Source of the DNA: Desulfobacterales bacterium
GTDB lineage: Bacteria; Desulfobacterota; Desulfobulbia; Desulfobulbales; BM004
Assembly (NCBI GenBank): GCA_012974315.1
Contig: JAAXQI010000216.1
Location: 1 to 37,919 of the forward strand
Reading direction: 5' to 3'
Length of the DNA: 37,919 nucleotides
This document shows positions 15,025 to 23,030 of the stretch, piece by piece. The notes under the pieces were generated by a model. It saw only the letters and a program-made list of their open reading frames with translations, did not search any database and was not told the DNA's origin. Position 1 is the stretch's first letter; every line of letters starts with the position of its first letter. A program made the translations under genes and the position numbers.

Positions 15025-15918
15025 TTATGATTCCTGTTTTACAGGCAGTTCTTTTATAACATTATCTATTACCTGGTCAAAGGCTTTGGTGGCTACTGAG
15101 CCTACCCCTGATGAGAGATAAGGTTTGCCGGCATCTCCTCCTGCAACAACTTTTGGGTCCATGGGTACATCCCCCAGAAATGGCAGGTTAAACTCAAGAG
15201 CTGTTTTCCTGCCGCCTCCGGTACCAAAAATATCCACCGGCTTATCACAGTGAGGGCAGATAAAACCACTCATGTTTTCTACTACTCCAAGTATGTTGAT
15301 ATTTACATGGCGACAGAAATTAATGGATTTGCGAACATCGGCAAGGGCAATCTCCTGGGGGGTTGTCACAACCAGGGCATTGACATCCTTGATGGTCTGG
15401 GCCACGGAAAGGGGCTCGTCCCCTGTGCCTGGAGGGGCGTCAATAACCAGATAATCCAGCTTCCCCCAGTCAATTTCAGCGATAAACTGTCTTATGGCCT
15501 GAATCTTGAGGGGCCCCCGCCAGATAATTGCCTCATCACGGTTCTCCATCATGTATTCCAGGGACATTACCTTTAATGTATCATTATATCGCATGGGAGG
15601 AACAAGTGCATTTTTGTCCTCCCTGGTTCTTTGCAGTTTTTCTGTCAAACTCAGCATGCGGCAGATATCGGGGCCATGCAGGTCCACATCCATCAAGCCT
15701 ACCTGGAATCCCCTGTTAGCCAAGCCAAGCGCCAGGTTTGTTGCCACGGTGCTTTTGCCGACACCCCCCTTGCCACTCATGACAAGAATTTTACGTTTAA
15801 TTTTTGATAATGCTGAAGTTATGGCAATGTTCTGAACAGCTTTGGTGGCTTTAACGGACCCACAGGTTCCTTTCTGATCGCCACTTTTGCTCGGACATGT
15901 TTTGCATGCATCTGACAT
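15025..15918 (-). CDS. mrp: Mrp/ApbC-type P-loop ATPase, iron-sulfur cluster carrier
   Basis: 297 residues from ATG 15918, chosen because GGAGG lies just upstream; an upstream extension of the frame to 16050 has no support. The deviant Walker A VMSGKGGVGKST is near residue 45-56 and VIDAPPGTGDEP near 150. A CPHCD pair near 230 provides the cluster-binding cysteines of Mrp. An extra N-terminal Cys-rich segment (MSDACKTCPS...CGS) is common in anaerobes. Mrp carries [4Fe-4S] clusters to apo-proteins in the cytosol. It is upstream of the MBL-selB-hflX group on the same strand, gap 21 bp. Confidence 0.92.
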   Translation of the reverse strand: MSDACKTCPSKSGDQKGTCGSVKATKAVQNIAITSALSKIKRKILVMSGKGGVGKSTVATNLALGLANRGFQVGLMDVDLHGPDICRMLSLTEKLQRTREDKNALVPPMRYNDTLKVMSLEYMMENRDEAIIWRGPLKIQAIRQFIAEIDWGKLDYLVIDAPPGTGDEPLSVAQTIKDVNALVVTTPQEIALADVRKSINFCRHVNINILGVVENMSGFICPHCDKPVDIFGTGGGRKTALEFNLPFLGDVPMDPKVVAGGDAGKPYLSSGVGSVATKAFDQVIDNVIKELPVKQES

Positions 15919-16333
15919 AATTATCGTCCTCCAATAATAAAAACTGGTTTGAAATTCAGGTGTATTTCTGAATCTGTGAGACGCTGAATGTAAATCAGCT
16001 CTAAGTGCCCTGTTTTTAAGGGTGCTTACCTGAGGGGTATAAACGACCAACGGGAGACACCGGGCAATTTTTCGTCACGGATTCAGGTGTATCTATATAC
16101 AGTAATGCATGATGTTTTAAAAGCGAATAAGAAATGCTTTCTGACTTCCTGCTAACGAGATGGTTCTCATGATAAAACGCTTTATGCTTGATTTGTTTTC
16201 AGTATTTCAGGTAAATTGCAAATATACAATTTGTCATTGGATGACTATAAACGAGTTTTTTCTGATTGAGTGAAGAGGATTTTCAGGATAGGTCCTGTAA
16301 TCCTGACTATTGTATTTTTTCCAGCAGGTGAAA
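15919..16333. promoter_or_regulatory. Divergent intergenic region mrp / hsp20
   Basis: This 415-bp gap between divergent genes contains an inverted-repeat element (15968-16086) and otherwise AT-rich sequence. Promoters for mrp and hsp20 should lie here, but no reliable sigma-32 or sigma-70 sequence could be assigned by eye. No small ORF with a good ribosome site was seen. Confidence 0.4.
15968..16086. repeat. Inverted-repeat element with near-perfect 11-bp ends
   Basis: Ends CTGAATCTGTG (15968-15978) and CACGGATTCAG (16076-16086) pair at 10 of 11 positions across ~119 bp. A 12-bp direct repeat ATTCAGGTGTAT (15954-15965 and 16081-16092) flanks or overlaps the ends. Inside is the motif GCCCTG...AAGGGTGCTTACCT (16007-16031), which recurs near 16890. 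No coding capacity. Fits a small non-autonomous element or remnant. Confidence 0.5.
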
Positions 16334-16768
16334 ATGATGGATGACTTTGACAGAAGAATACTTGATGAGTTCAAGGAACTGGAAAGGCAGATGGGCAGGA
16401 TGCTGAGAAGTACCTCTCTGTCAAGGGCGATACCCATGCCCTCAAGTGGGGGCGGGGGATGGCAGCCGGATGTGGATGTTTATGAAACAACTGATGATAT
16501 AATAGTCCTTATGGATACAGCTGGTATTGATATGGATTATATGACCGTCACAGCACAAAAAAACAGCATTACTGTCCAGGGCAGAAGAAGTCTTCCCAAG
16601 CGCGGCAATGTCTGCTGCATTCATCAACTGGAAATTGAAATGGGGGGGTTTAAAAGAACCATCAGCTTTCCTGTATCGGTCCAGATAGATGCAACCACTT
16701 TTAACTGCCAGAACGGTATTCTGGAAATCAAAATACCCAAGGACACAAAAAACTGCTCACTTCCCTAA
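16334..16768 (+). CDS. Small heat-shock protein, Hsp20/alpha-crystallin family
   Basis: About 144 residues from ATG 16334 (the next ATG at 16337 is equally possible and better spaced from AGGTG at 16326). The N-terminal part has basic and hydrophobic residues. The alpha-crystallin domain runs from ~45 (WQPDVDVYETTDDI) to the end, including GGFKRTISFPVSVQ and the C-terminal ILEIKIPK close to the classic A-x-x-x-N-G-x-L pattern (here FNCQNGILEI). It should be an ATP-independent chaperone holding unfolded proteins. It lies 235 bp upstream of the protease gene lon, with repeat elements on both sides. Proximity to lon fits a protein-quality group. Confidence 0.88.
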   Translation: MMDDFDRRILDEFKELERQMGRMLRSTSLSRAIPMPSSGGGGWQPDVDVYETTDDIIVLMDTAGIDMDYMTVTAQKNSITVQGRRSLPKRGNVCCIHQLEIEMGGFKRTISFPVSVQIDATTFNCQNGILEIKIPKDTKNCSLP

Positions 16769-16772
16769 TTTG

Positions 16773-16853
16773 TGCCTGTCTAGAAATGATGATTTTCGAA
16801 GTCTGCGCTTATCTGCTAAAAATCGAGGACTGCGAAAAAAATAAGCACAGGCA
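16773..16853. repeat. Nested inverted-repeat element after hsp20
   Basis: Outer arms TGCCTGT (16773-16779) and ACAGGCA (16847-16853) enclose an inner hairpin TTTTCGAAGTC (16793-16803) / GACTGCGAAAA (16828-16838), 10 of 11 paired. The stretch 16793-16817 matches 25100-25124 at about 21 of 25 positions, so both belong to one repeat family. It may also act as a transcriptional structure after hsp20, but no T-tract follows. Confidence 0.55.
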
Positions 16854-16864
16854 TATGTTTGATA

Positions 16865-16914
16865 TCGGAGTCTCACTTTGTTCGTTTATGCCCTGAAAGG
16901 GTGCTTACCTCCGA
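16865..16914. repeat. Stem-loop repeat carrying AAGGGTGCTTACCT
   Basis: TCGGAG (16865-16870) pairs with CTCCGA (16909-16914), with an inner CCCT/AGGG hairpin (16891-16901). The 14-mer AAGGGTGCTTACCT (16897-16910) and the preceding CCCTG recur at 16018-16031 in the same orientation on the other side of hsp20. Confidence 0.5.
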
Positions 16915-17003
16915 GCATTATTTTTTGAGCGTGACGAAGAGTTTCAGTAAAAAGACCATTTATGTACAGGCGCTAACCATAAAAGAGAACTGGATACCAT
17001 ATT

Positions 17004-19382
17004 ATGGCTGATGATAAAGCATCAACAGATAAACAGAGCAATGTAAATCCGGCTGATCTTCCCATACCTGAGGAGTTACCGGTTCTGCCACTCAATGATT
17101 TTGTCTTTTTCCCTGGTATGGGCTTTCCGCTTCAGGTTTCCAATGAACATTCCAGGCAGTTGATCGACGATGCCCTGCTGAAGGACAGGTTGATTGCTGT
17201 GGTCTCCCATAAGAAGATTTCTGAAAAGGAACCCTCAAAAAAGCTTTCCGATCATCTTCATTCCATCGGGGTTGTCTGCTATATCCATAAGCTTATCAAA
17301 TCCCAGGAGGGCTTTTACCAGGTGGTTATGAGTGCGGCAAAAAAAATCAGAATACTGGAATTTACTGCAGAGGAACCATACCTTAAAGCCCGCATCGAAG
17401 TTCTTGAAATGAAGGTGGAGGAGGACAAGGAGGTTGAGGCCCATATTCTTAATCTGCGCACCCAGTTTAAAAAAATGGTCACGCTTTCCCAGTTGCCGCC
17501 TGAACTGTATATGACTGTAGCGGCCATTACTGATCCCTATCACATAGCCTATTTAGTAACTTCCCAGTTGAACCTGTCCCTGGATGAAGAGCAGGTAATC
17601 CTTGAAATCGTAGAACTCAAGGAAATGCTGCGCAAGGTGGCGGCGGAACTTGCCAAGCGCTTGGAAACCGTTGAGATGAGCAACAATATCCAGAAGGCTG
17701 TCAAGGAGGATATGGACGATAAGCAGCGGGAGTTTTTCCTGCGGCAGCAGTTGAAAGCAATTCGCAAGGAACTTGGCGATGAGGATGAACACGCCGATAT
17801 AAACGAACTCAAAAAAAGGGTTGAAGATGCAGAATTAGGCGAGGAACCCCGTAAAGCCGCAGAAAAGGAACTGGGCCGGCTCGCAAAGATTCCTCCCTCG
17901 TCACCTGAGTATACCGTTTCACGGACGTACCTGGAATGGATTCTGGATTTGCCATGGGAGATATCCACCACAGATGCATTGGATATTGAAGAGGCCCAAC
18001 GGGTTCTTGATAATGATCATTATGGTCTGGAAAAGATCAAAAAGAGGATAATAGAGTTTCTGGCTGTACGAAAACTAAAAGCTGATATGCATGGGCCTAT
18101 CCTGTGTTTTGTGGGGCCCCCCGGGGTTGGTAAAACTTCGCTGGGGCAGTCAATTGCCCGGGCTCTTGGAAGAAAGTTTGTGCGTATTTCGTTGGGAGGC
18201 GTCCGGGATGAGGCTGAGATCAGGGGACATAGAAGAACATATATCGGAGCCCTTCCCGGTCGGATCATTCAAAGCCTGCGCAAGGCAGGTTCCAATAATC
18301 CTCTTTTTATGCTGGATGAGGTAGACAAGCTGGGCATGGATTTCAGGGGTGATCCATCTTCAGCTCTGCTTGAAGTCCTCGACCCTGAGCAGAATTTTTC
18401 CTTTGCCGATCATTACATGGAAATCCCTTTTGATCTTTCCAGGATAATGTTTATCACCACGGCAAATATTCTTGACACCATTCCCGGGCCGCTGCGCGAC
18501 CGGATGGAAGTTCTTGAACTGCCAGGTTACACCGAAGATGAAAAGCTGATGATTGCCAAGGAGCACTTGATAGAAAAACAGCTTGAAGCCCATGGCTTGA
18601 CCGGAGATGACCTGGAACTGACAGATGATGCCATCCGCAATATTATCCGTTCCTATACAAGGGAGGCAGGTGTCCGCAATATTGAGAGGAAACTGGCGGC
18701 AATTTGCCGGGTTGTGGCAAAGGACATTGTTTCAGGTTCCACTAAAAAGGCTGTTGTTGATACTAAAAACCTGCAGACATATCTCGGGTCCATCCGCTTT
18801 TTTCCCGAGATGTTGGCCAGAACCTGGGGGCCTGGCCTTGCGACCGGGCTTGCCTGGACTCCCTTCGGAGGTGATATCCTCTTTATCGAGTCGGCAAAAA
18901 TGCCGGGCAGGGGTGGACTTGCCCTAACAGGAAAGCTGGGAGAAGTGATGAAGGAGTCGGCCACTGCGGCCATGACCTATCTTCGAACCAAGGCGTCCCG
19001 ATTTGCTATTAAAGATGCTGTTTTTGCAGAAACAGACACCCACATTCATGTGCCTGAAGGGGCTATACCCAAGGATGGTCCTTCAGCCGGGGTGGCCATG
19101 GTGGTTTCACTTACCTCGCTTTTTACTGATCGGCCGGTGCGTAAGGATCTTGCCATGACCGGAGAAATAACATTACGCGGAGATGTCCTGCCGGTTGGCG
19201 GTATCAAGGAAAAGGTGATTGCCGCGGTAAGGGCCGGGATAACAAATATTATACTGCCCCATCTCAATGAAAAGGATGTTATCGAACTGCCGGATAATGT
19301 AAAAAAGGGGATCAAGTTTCACCTGGTACAGGGTATTGAGGAAGCATTGGAGATTGCCCTGGAGAAAGGCAAAAAGAAGTAA
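17004..19382 (+). CDS. lon: ATP-dependent protease Lon
   Basis: 792 residues, full length. The N-terminal substrate domain (~25-210) and coiled-coil region (~210-300) precede an AAA+ module with Walker A GPPGVGKTS near residue 369 and Walker B FMLDEVDK. The protease domain has the catalytic Ser in PKDGPSAG (near 692) and Lys in GGIKEK (near 735). It degrades misfolded and some regulatory proteins in the cytosol. ATG at 17004 follows the repeat region. It lies downstream of hsp20 in the same direction, and the gap is large enough for its own promoter. No lesion is visible. Confidence 0.98.
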   Translation: MADDKASTDKQSNVNPADLPIPEELPVLPLNDFVFFPGMGFPLQVSNEHSRQLIDDALLKDRLIAVVSHKKISEKEPSKKLSDHLHSIGVVCYIHKLIKSQEGFYQVVMSAAKKIRILEFTAEEPYLKARIEVLEMKVEEDKEVEAHILNLRTQFKKMVTLSQLPPELYMTVAAITDPYHIAYLVTSQLNLSLDEEQVILEIVELKEMLRKVAAELAKRLETVEMSNNIQKAVKEDMDDKQREFFLRQQLKAIRKELGDEDEHADINELKKRVEDAELGEEPRKAAEKELGRLAKIPPSSPEYTVSRTYLEWILDLPWEISTTDALDIEEAQRVLDNDHYGLEKIKKRIIEFLAVRKLKADMHGPILCFVGPPGVGKTSLGQSIARALGRKFVRISLGGVRDEAEIRGHRRTYIGALPGRIIQSLRKAGSNNPLFMLDEVDKLGMDFRGDPSSALLEVLDPEQNFSFADHYMEIPFDLSRIMFITTANILDTIPGPLRDRMEVLELPGYTEDEKLMIAKEHLIEKQLEAHGLTGDDLELTDDAIRNIIRSYTREAGVRNIERKLAAICRVVAKDIVSGSTKKAVVDTKNLQTYLGSIRFFPEMLARTWGPGLATGLAWTPFGGDILFIESAKMPGRGGLALTGKLGEVMKESATAAMTYLRTKASRFAIKDAVFAETDTHIHVPEGAIPKDGPSAGVAMVVSLTSLFTDRPVRKDLAMTGEITLRGDVLPVGGIKEKVIAAVRAGITNIILPHLNEKDVIELPDNVKKGIKFHLVQGIEEALEIALEKGKKK

Positions 19383-19477
19383 ACCGCCGGCTGTAAGCCA
19401 TTTTCTGCCTTTATATTTGTCATGGCACTATATAACTAAACCATTCCGTTACAGGCTTTCGTAATTAAATTAATCTC

Positions 19478-19483
19478 AGGAGG
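19478..19483 (+). promoter_or_regulatory. Strong Shine-Dalgarno of the small Cys-rich gene
   Basis: AGGAGG lies eight bases before the ATG at 19492. It is the best ribosome site in this part of the window and supports the short gene as real. Confidence 0.85.
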
Positions 19484-19491
19484 AAATTAAA

Positions 19492-19686
19492 ATGGCAACA
19501 TACAAATGTTCACAATGCGGTATGGCTGTTAATGCGACATGCGCTACTTGTGATGCTCCACTTGTCAATGATACGATAATAATGGAAGATGGGACAGAGG
19601 TTCAAGTTTCAAAATGTCCAAATGGACATGGCAAGATCAAATCTCCCATGTGTTGTGGTGAGGACATGAGTTGTACGATAGGGTAA
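19492..19686 (+). CDS. Small cysteine-rich (zinc-ribbon-like) protein
   Basis: 64 residues: MATYKCSQCGMAVNATC..C in the first 20, PNGHGKIK in the middle and PMCCGEDMSC near the end. Eight cysteines in CxxC, CxxC, CC and C arrangements suggest a zinc ribbon or a rubredoxin-like metal site. The CCGEDM part recalls desulforedoxin-like motifs, but the whole protein does not match that family well. It has a perfect Shine-Dalgarno sequence, starts 109 bp after lon, and is convergent with the next gene. Strong translation signals suggest an abundant protein. The function is unknown to me. Confidence 0.8.
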   Translation: MATYKCSQCGMAVNATCATCDAPLVNDTIIMEDGTEVQVSKCPNGHGKIKSPMCCGEDMSCTIG

Positions 19687-19725
19687 CGCATAACAATTCA
19701 AAGAAAATGAACAGTTAAACGCCAT

Positions 19726-20673
19726 TCAATGTTCGTGTTCTGCGCACCCTTCAGCTTTTATGCTTTTTGCAGTAATACGTTGACCGGCTGCCAGGGAGAT
19801 ACAGTTCTTTCCCACCATATGATGGGGGAAATAGCTTTCCTTGGCCTGTCGTAAGCCCGGGACACCGAGGTCCTGTTCACGGTTAACATAGTCAAAACCA
19901 GAAAGTCCATACCTGGAAAACCACTGGTTAATAAGCTGGCCAAGACCAGGTACATTTGCCATTGCCTTTTCAAAATGCCAGACAGCCGTACCGGGATGCA
20001 ATTCTTCTGCAATGGCATATGCCTGGATTCTCCCATCGACCCTGATAGCACCACCGAGAAGTCCAAAATCATCAAAGTGGGCAAAGGTTTCTGCAATGGC
20101 GTTGGCTTCATTGCATAGTCCTGGATTGCGGCCGCAATCCCTGGTCTTGCACCAGTTTTCCTGCATGATTTCACATTCTGCTATGAGTTCTGAAGTTATG
20201 GGGACATATTCACAGAGGTGATTGTTAAGGCATTGTTTTATCTTATTGCGTTTTTTTGAGAAGTTCCGGCCTCCAAGTTCAGCCAGGTCTGACACCAGGT
20301 AAATGTAATCCGCATTGTCACGGTCTTCAGTTACTACGTATTCTGCTGGAGGAAGATTTTCGGTGTTTTTATCCGGGATGCGGATAGCACCAATTACGCT
20401 GACACCGCTAGCGCTGGTGTCAAAAGCTGATATTATATCCGGTATGATGATATCGCCAATCGGGGGGCCACACAGGATATATTCCTTATCATCATTGGCT
20501 GATTTAAGAAGAAAAATAAGGGAGTTGTTGATCTCAGCGAAAAAAACAGGTCTGGATGGTTGCCAGATAAATAAATTGGTGAAGGTATGTTCAGAGATCT
20601 CAGGAGGATATCTGTGCAGATATTCCATGACCAGACTTCTGTCGGCCAGAGTTAATGATCGGATATCAGGCAT
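19726..20673 (-). CDS. DUF2156 protein (phosphatidylglycerol lysyltransferase C-domain-like)
   Basis: 315 residues. It has two GNAT-like halves typical of the DUF2156 family: an N-terminal one with YPPEISEHTFTNLFIWQP near residue 22 and a C-terminal one with YAIAEELHPGTAVWHFEKA near 218 and the FDYVNREQDLGVPGLRQAK motif near 262. Relatives are the aminoacyl-tRNA-dependent lipid-modifying domains of MprF, but soluble DUF2156 proteins of anaerobes are uncharacterised. No membrane segment is present here, so it is not a full MprF. It is convergent with the Cys-rich gene (39-bp gap) and sits 52 bp downstream of a small unknown gene in the same direction. Confidence 0.82.
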   Translation of the reverse strand: MPDIRSLTLADRSLVMEYLHRYPPEISEHTFTNLFIWQPSRPVFFAEINNSLIFLLKSANDDKEYILCGPPIGDIIIPDIISAFDTSASGVSVIGAIRIPDKNTENLPPAEYVVTEDRDNADYIYLVSDLAELGGRNFSKKRNKIKQCLNNHLCEYVPITSELIAECEIMQENWCKTRDCGRNPGLCNEANAIAETFAHFDDFGLLGGAIRVDGRIQAYAIAEELHPGTAVWHFEKAMANVPGLGQLINQWFSRYGLSGFDYVNREQDLGVPGLRQAKESYFPHHMVGKNCISLAAGQRITAKSIKAEGCAEHEH

Positions 20674-20725
20674 AATCTGAGGCTATCTTGAATTATAGAA
20701 AATATTTTGATTTGTAGTCTGAAAA

Positions 20726-20980
20726 TTAGAACTGCTCGCCTTTAATGTTTTTTGCCAGTTGAGCAATTTCAATACCCAGGGCGACACATTGTTTGCCTTC
20801 CATGCAGGCGTCTGCATCTGGAGTTTCCAGGAAGTGCTTCAGCTTATGGTTGTCCTTTTTAAGACTGACAACCCAGGCGTTTTGGTGTTTGTCAAAATTG
20901 ACTGTGAGGTCAATACCACATTGGCCAATTTCGGGATGGATTTCCTGAATTTTCTGATAAAGTTTTTTTTTATCAATCAT
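20726..20980 (-). CDS. Small conserved hypothetical protein
   Basis: 84 residues: MIDKKKLYQKIQEIHPEIGQ, then a beta-rich middle with NAWVVSLKKDNHKLKHFLE, then DADACMEGKQCVALGIEIAQ. No family is recognised. ATG at 20980 has a GGGAAGA-type ribosome site upstream, and coding is plausible from composition and the mixed alpha/beta pattern. Upstream, a 242-bp AT-rich gap separates it from the divergent ispH-ubiA gene and should contain both promoters. Confidence 0.7.
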   Translation of the reverse strand: MIDKKKLYQKIQEIHPEIGQCGIDLTVNFDKHQNAWVVSLKKDNHKLKHFLETPDADACMEGKQCVALGIEIAQLAKNIKGEQF

Positions 20981-21222
20981 GATAGCATCTTCCCAAATGG
21001 GATTGAGTTGTTAAAACCTGTCCGTTATTCTAACAAAAAGCATAATATACTTGATAATACATCATGACATATTCCGGTAGTTTTAATTCTGCAGTTTTTG
21101 TATTAGTATGCAACATTTTTATTGATAAGGCTGAATCCGGAAGTCGTTGGATATGTCCCAGGTTATATTAAGCAGGAGAATTTTAATTCTAATCTAAGTG
21201 CAAGTAAGTTGTTTGAAATGAA

Positions 21223-22950
21223 ATGAAAGTGATATTAGCAAAGAGTGCCGGGTTCTGCATGGGGGTCAGGAGGGCGGTGGAAACGACCCTGGATGTCATC
21301 CAGAAGGAGGATACCGGTGTATCCACTTTTGGCCCGTTGATTCATAACCCCCAGGTTCTTGATCTTTTAGATAAAAGGGGGGTGAAGGTACTCCATGATG
21401 TTCCGGAGCATGAGTCTGGCACAGTTATTATAAGGGCCCATGGCGTTCCCCCTGCACAGAAAGAAAAACTTAAGATGGCAGGCGCCACGATTAAAGATGC
21501 TACCTGTCCCCATGTGGTCAAGGTTCAGGTTATTATCAGGAAATACCTCAAGCAGGGGTATGGAACCGTTATTATCGGTGACCGGAATCATGCTGAGGTT
21601 GAAGGATTGATGGGTTTTGCCGGGAGTTTTGGACAGGTTGTCAGCAACCAGGAGGACGTCAAGAACCTGCAGCTTGATTCCCCCTACATAATAGTCAGCC
21701 AGACAACCCAGGATGAAACAGCCTTTGAAGAACTGAGCAACATGGTCCTGGCCAGATTTCCTGGCGGCAAGGTGTTTAATACCATTTGTGATGCGACCCA
21801 TAAGCGCCAGTCAGAGGTGCGCAGCCTTTGCCAGGATGTGCAGGCAATGGTTGTGGTGGGGGGCAAGAACAGTGCCAATACGCAACGGTTGGCTGAGATC
21901 GCAGAAGGAATGGAGTGCCCGGTTTTTCTGGTCGAAACGGAAGAGGAACTTGATCTTGATGCCCTGGCAAAATATGAATGTGTGGGAGTGACTGCCGGAG
22001 CATCTACCCCTACCTGGATGATAAGCAGGGTGGTCAGGATACTTGAGGCCATTCCCAGTAAAGGCGAGGGACGGCTGAAACATGTTTTCAAGAAATTACT
22101 CTGGCTTTTATTGGCAACCAATATATACGTCGGTTTTGCAGGGAGTGCTCTCACCTATACGGCAGAAACACTTCAGAATAATGTTCCAGAGATTAGTCAT
22201 TTGCTGGTCAGTTTTCTGTATCTTTTTGCCATGCACAACCTGAATCGTTTTACCGATAGAAAATTGCAGAAATTTAATGATCCGCTGCGGGCAATTTTTT
22301 ATGAAAAGTATCGCTGGCCGCTCCTGGTCACCTCAGCATTGTCCCTTGCCCTTGCTCTGACCCTGGTATTTGAACATGGGATAAAGCCGTTTTTTCTTCT
22401 GACGGGCATGAGTATTTTGGGGATTCTTTATAGTGTGCAGGTCATTCCAAAATCATTGATCCCAAATATCAGCGTGAGGGGGCTGAAAGAGATCCCCGGG
22501 TCAAAGACATTTCTGGTGGCGGTTGCCTGGGCTTTTGTTACAACCCTCATTCCAGCCTGGAGTGACTCCCATAACCTTGACCTGTCGACTATAGTCGTCC
22601 TGCTTTTTGTTCTGCTCCTTGTTTTTGTGAGAAATGCACTGTTTGATGTTTTTGAGGTGCAGGGAGACAGGATTGTAGGCAAGGAGACACTGCCGGTTTG
22701 CATCGGTAAGGAAAAAACACTGCTCGTCTTGAATATTATCATGATGTTTCTGCTGGTTTTGCTCTTGCTTATGCCGCTATTTGGTCTTATGTCAAAGGCT
22801 GGTTTCTGGTTGTTACCGGGAATAATATATATTATTGGGCTGACCCGGTTATATAACAGGGGCAAGATAAGCCAGGGCCCAAAACTTGAGTTTTGCCTGG
22901 ATACAGTTTTTTACCTGCTGGCAGCCCTTGCATGGCTGGCGCTTTTATAG
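21223..22950 (+). CDS. ispH: IspH (HMBPP reductase) fused to a UbiA-type membrane prenyltransferase domain
   Basis: 575 residues in two parts. Residues 1-280 are IspH, with the three [4Fe-4S] ligands C12 (GFCMGV), C95 (DATCPHV) and C189 (ICDATHK) and the AHGVP segment. It reduces HMBPP to IPP and DMAPP, the last step of the MEP pathway. Residues ~285-575 are a polytopic membrane domain with about eight helices and UbiA-like acidic motifs: NLNRFTDRKLQKFND near 340 and DVFEVQGDRIVGKETLP near 480. The join is natural in appearance, with no frameshift. This two-domain form is known in deltaproteobacteria, from memory. The prenyl acceptor is unknown. ATG at 21223. The downstream palindrome CAGGAA-TG-TTCCTG (22952-22965) lacks a T-tract. 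Confidence 0.93.
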   Translation: MKVILAKSAGFCMGVRRAVETTLDVIQKEDTGVSTFGPLIHNPQVLDLLDKRGVKVLHDVPEHESGTVIIRAHGVPPAQKEKLKMAGATIKDATCPHVVKVQVIIRKYLKQGYGTVIIGDRNHAEVEGLMGFAGSFGQVVSNQEDVKNLQLDSPYIIVSQTTQDETAFEELSNMVLARFPGGKVFNTICDATHKRQSEVRSLCQDVQAMVVVGGKNSANTQRLAEIAEGMECPVFLVETEEELDLDALAKYECVGVTAGASTPTWMISRVVRILEAIPSKGEGRLKHVFKKLLWLLLATNIYVGFAGSALTYTAETLQNNVPEISHLLVSFLYLFAMHNLNRFTDRKLQKFNDPLRAIFYEKYRWPLLVTSALSLALALTLVFEHGIKPFFLLTGMSILGILYSVQVIPKSLIPNISVRGLKEIPGSKTFLVAVAWAFVTTLIPAWSDSHNLDLSTIVVLLFVLLLVFVRNALFDVFEVQGDRIVGKETLPVCIGKEKTLLVLNIIMMFLLVLLLLMPLFGLMSKAGFWLLPGIIYIIGLTRLYNRGKISQGPKLEFCLDTVFYLLAALAWLALL

Positions 22951-23030
22951 GCAGGAATGTTCCTGTACTGCGGCATGTTTAATTTTCAGGCTTAAATATA
23001 ATTAAGTCATAAAATATAATGGAGTAACAG

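Noticed and set aside
15919..16050. N-terminal extension of Mrp up to 16050
   Set aside because: The ATG at 15918 has GGAGG and a family-like start; the upstream part overlaps the repeat element and has no homologous look.
22952..22965. Palindrome CAGGAA-TG-TTCCTG right after ispH-ubiA as a terminator
   Set aside because: The stem is 6 bp and no T-tract follows, and ftsY begins 66 bp later in the same direction.
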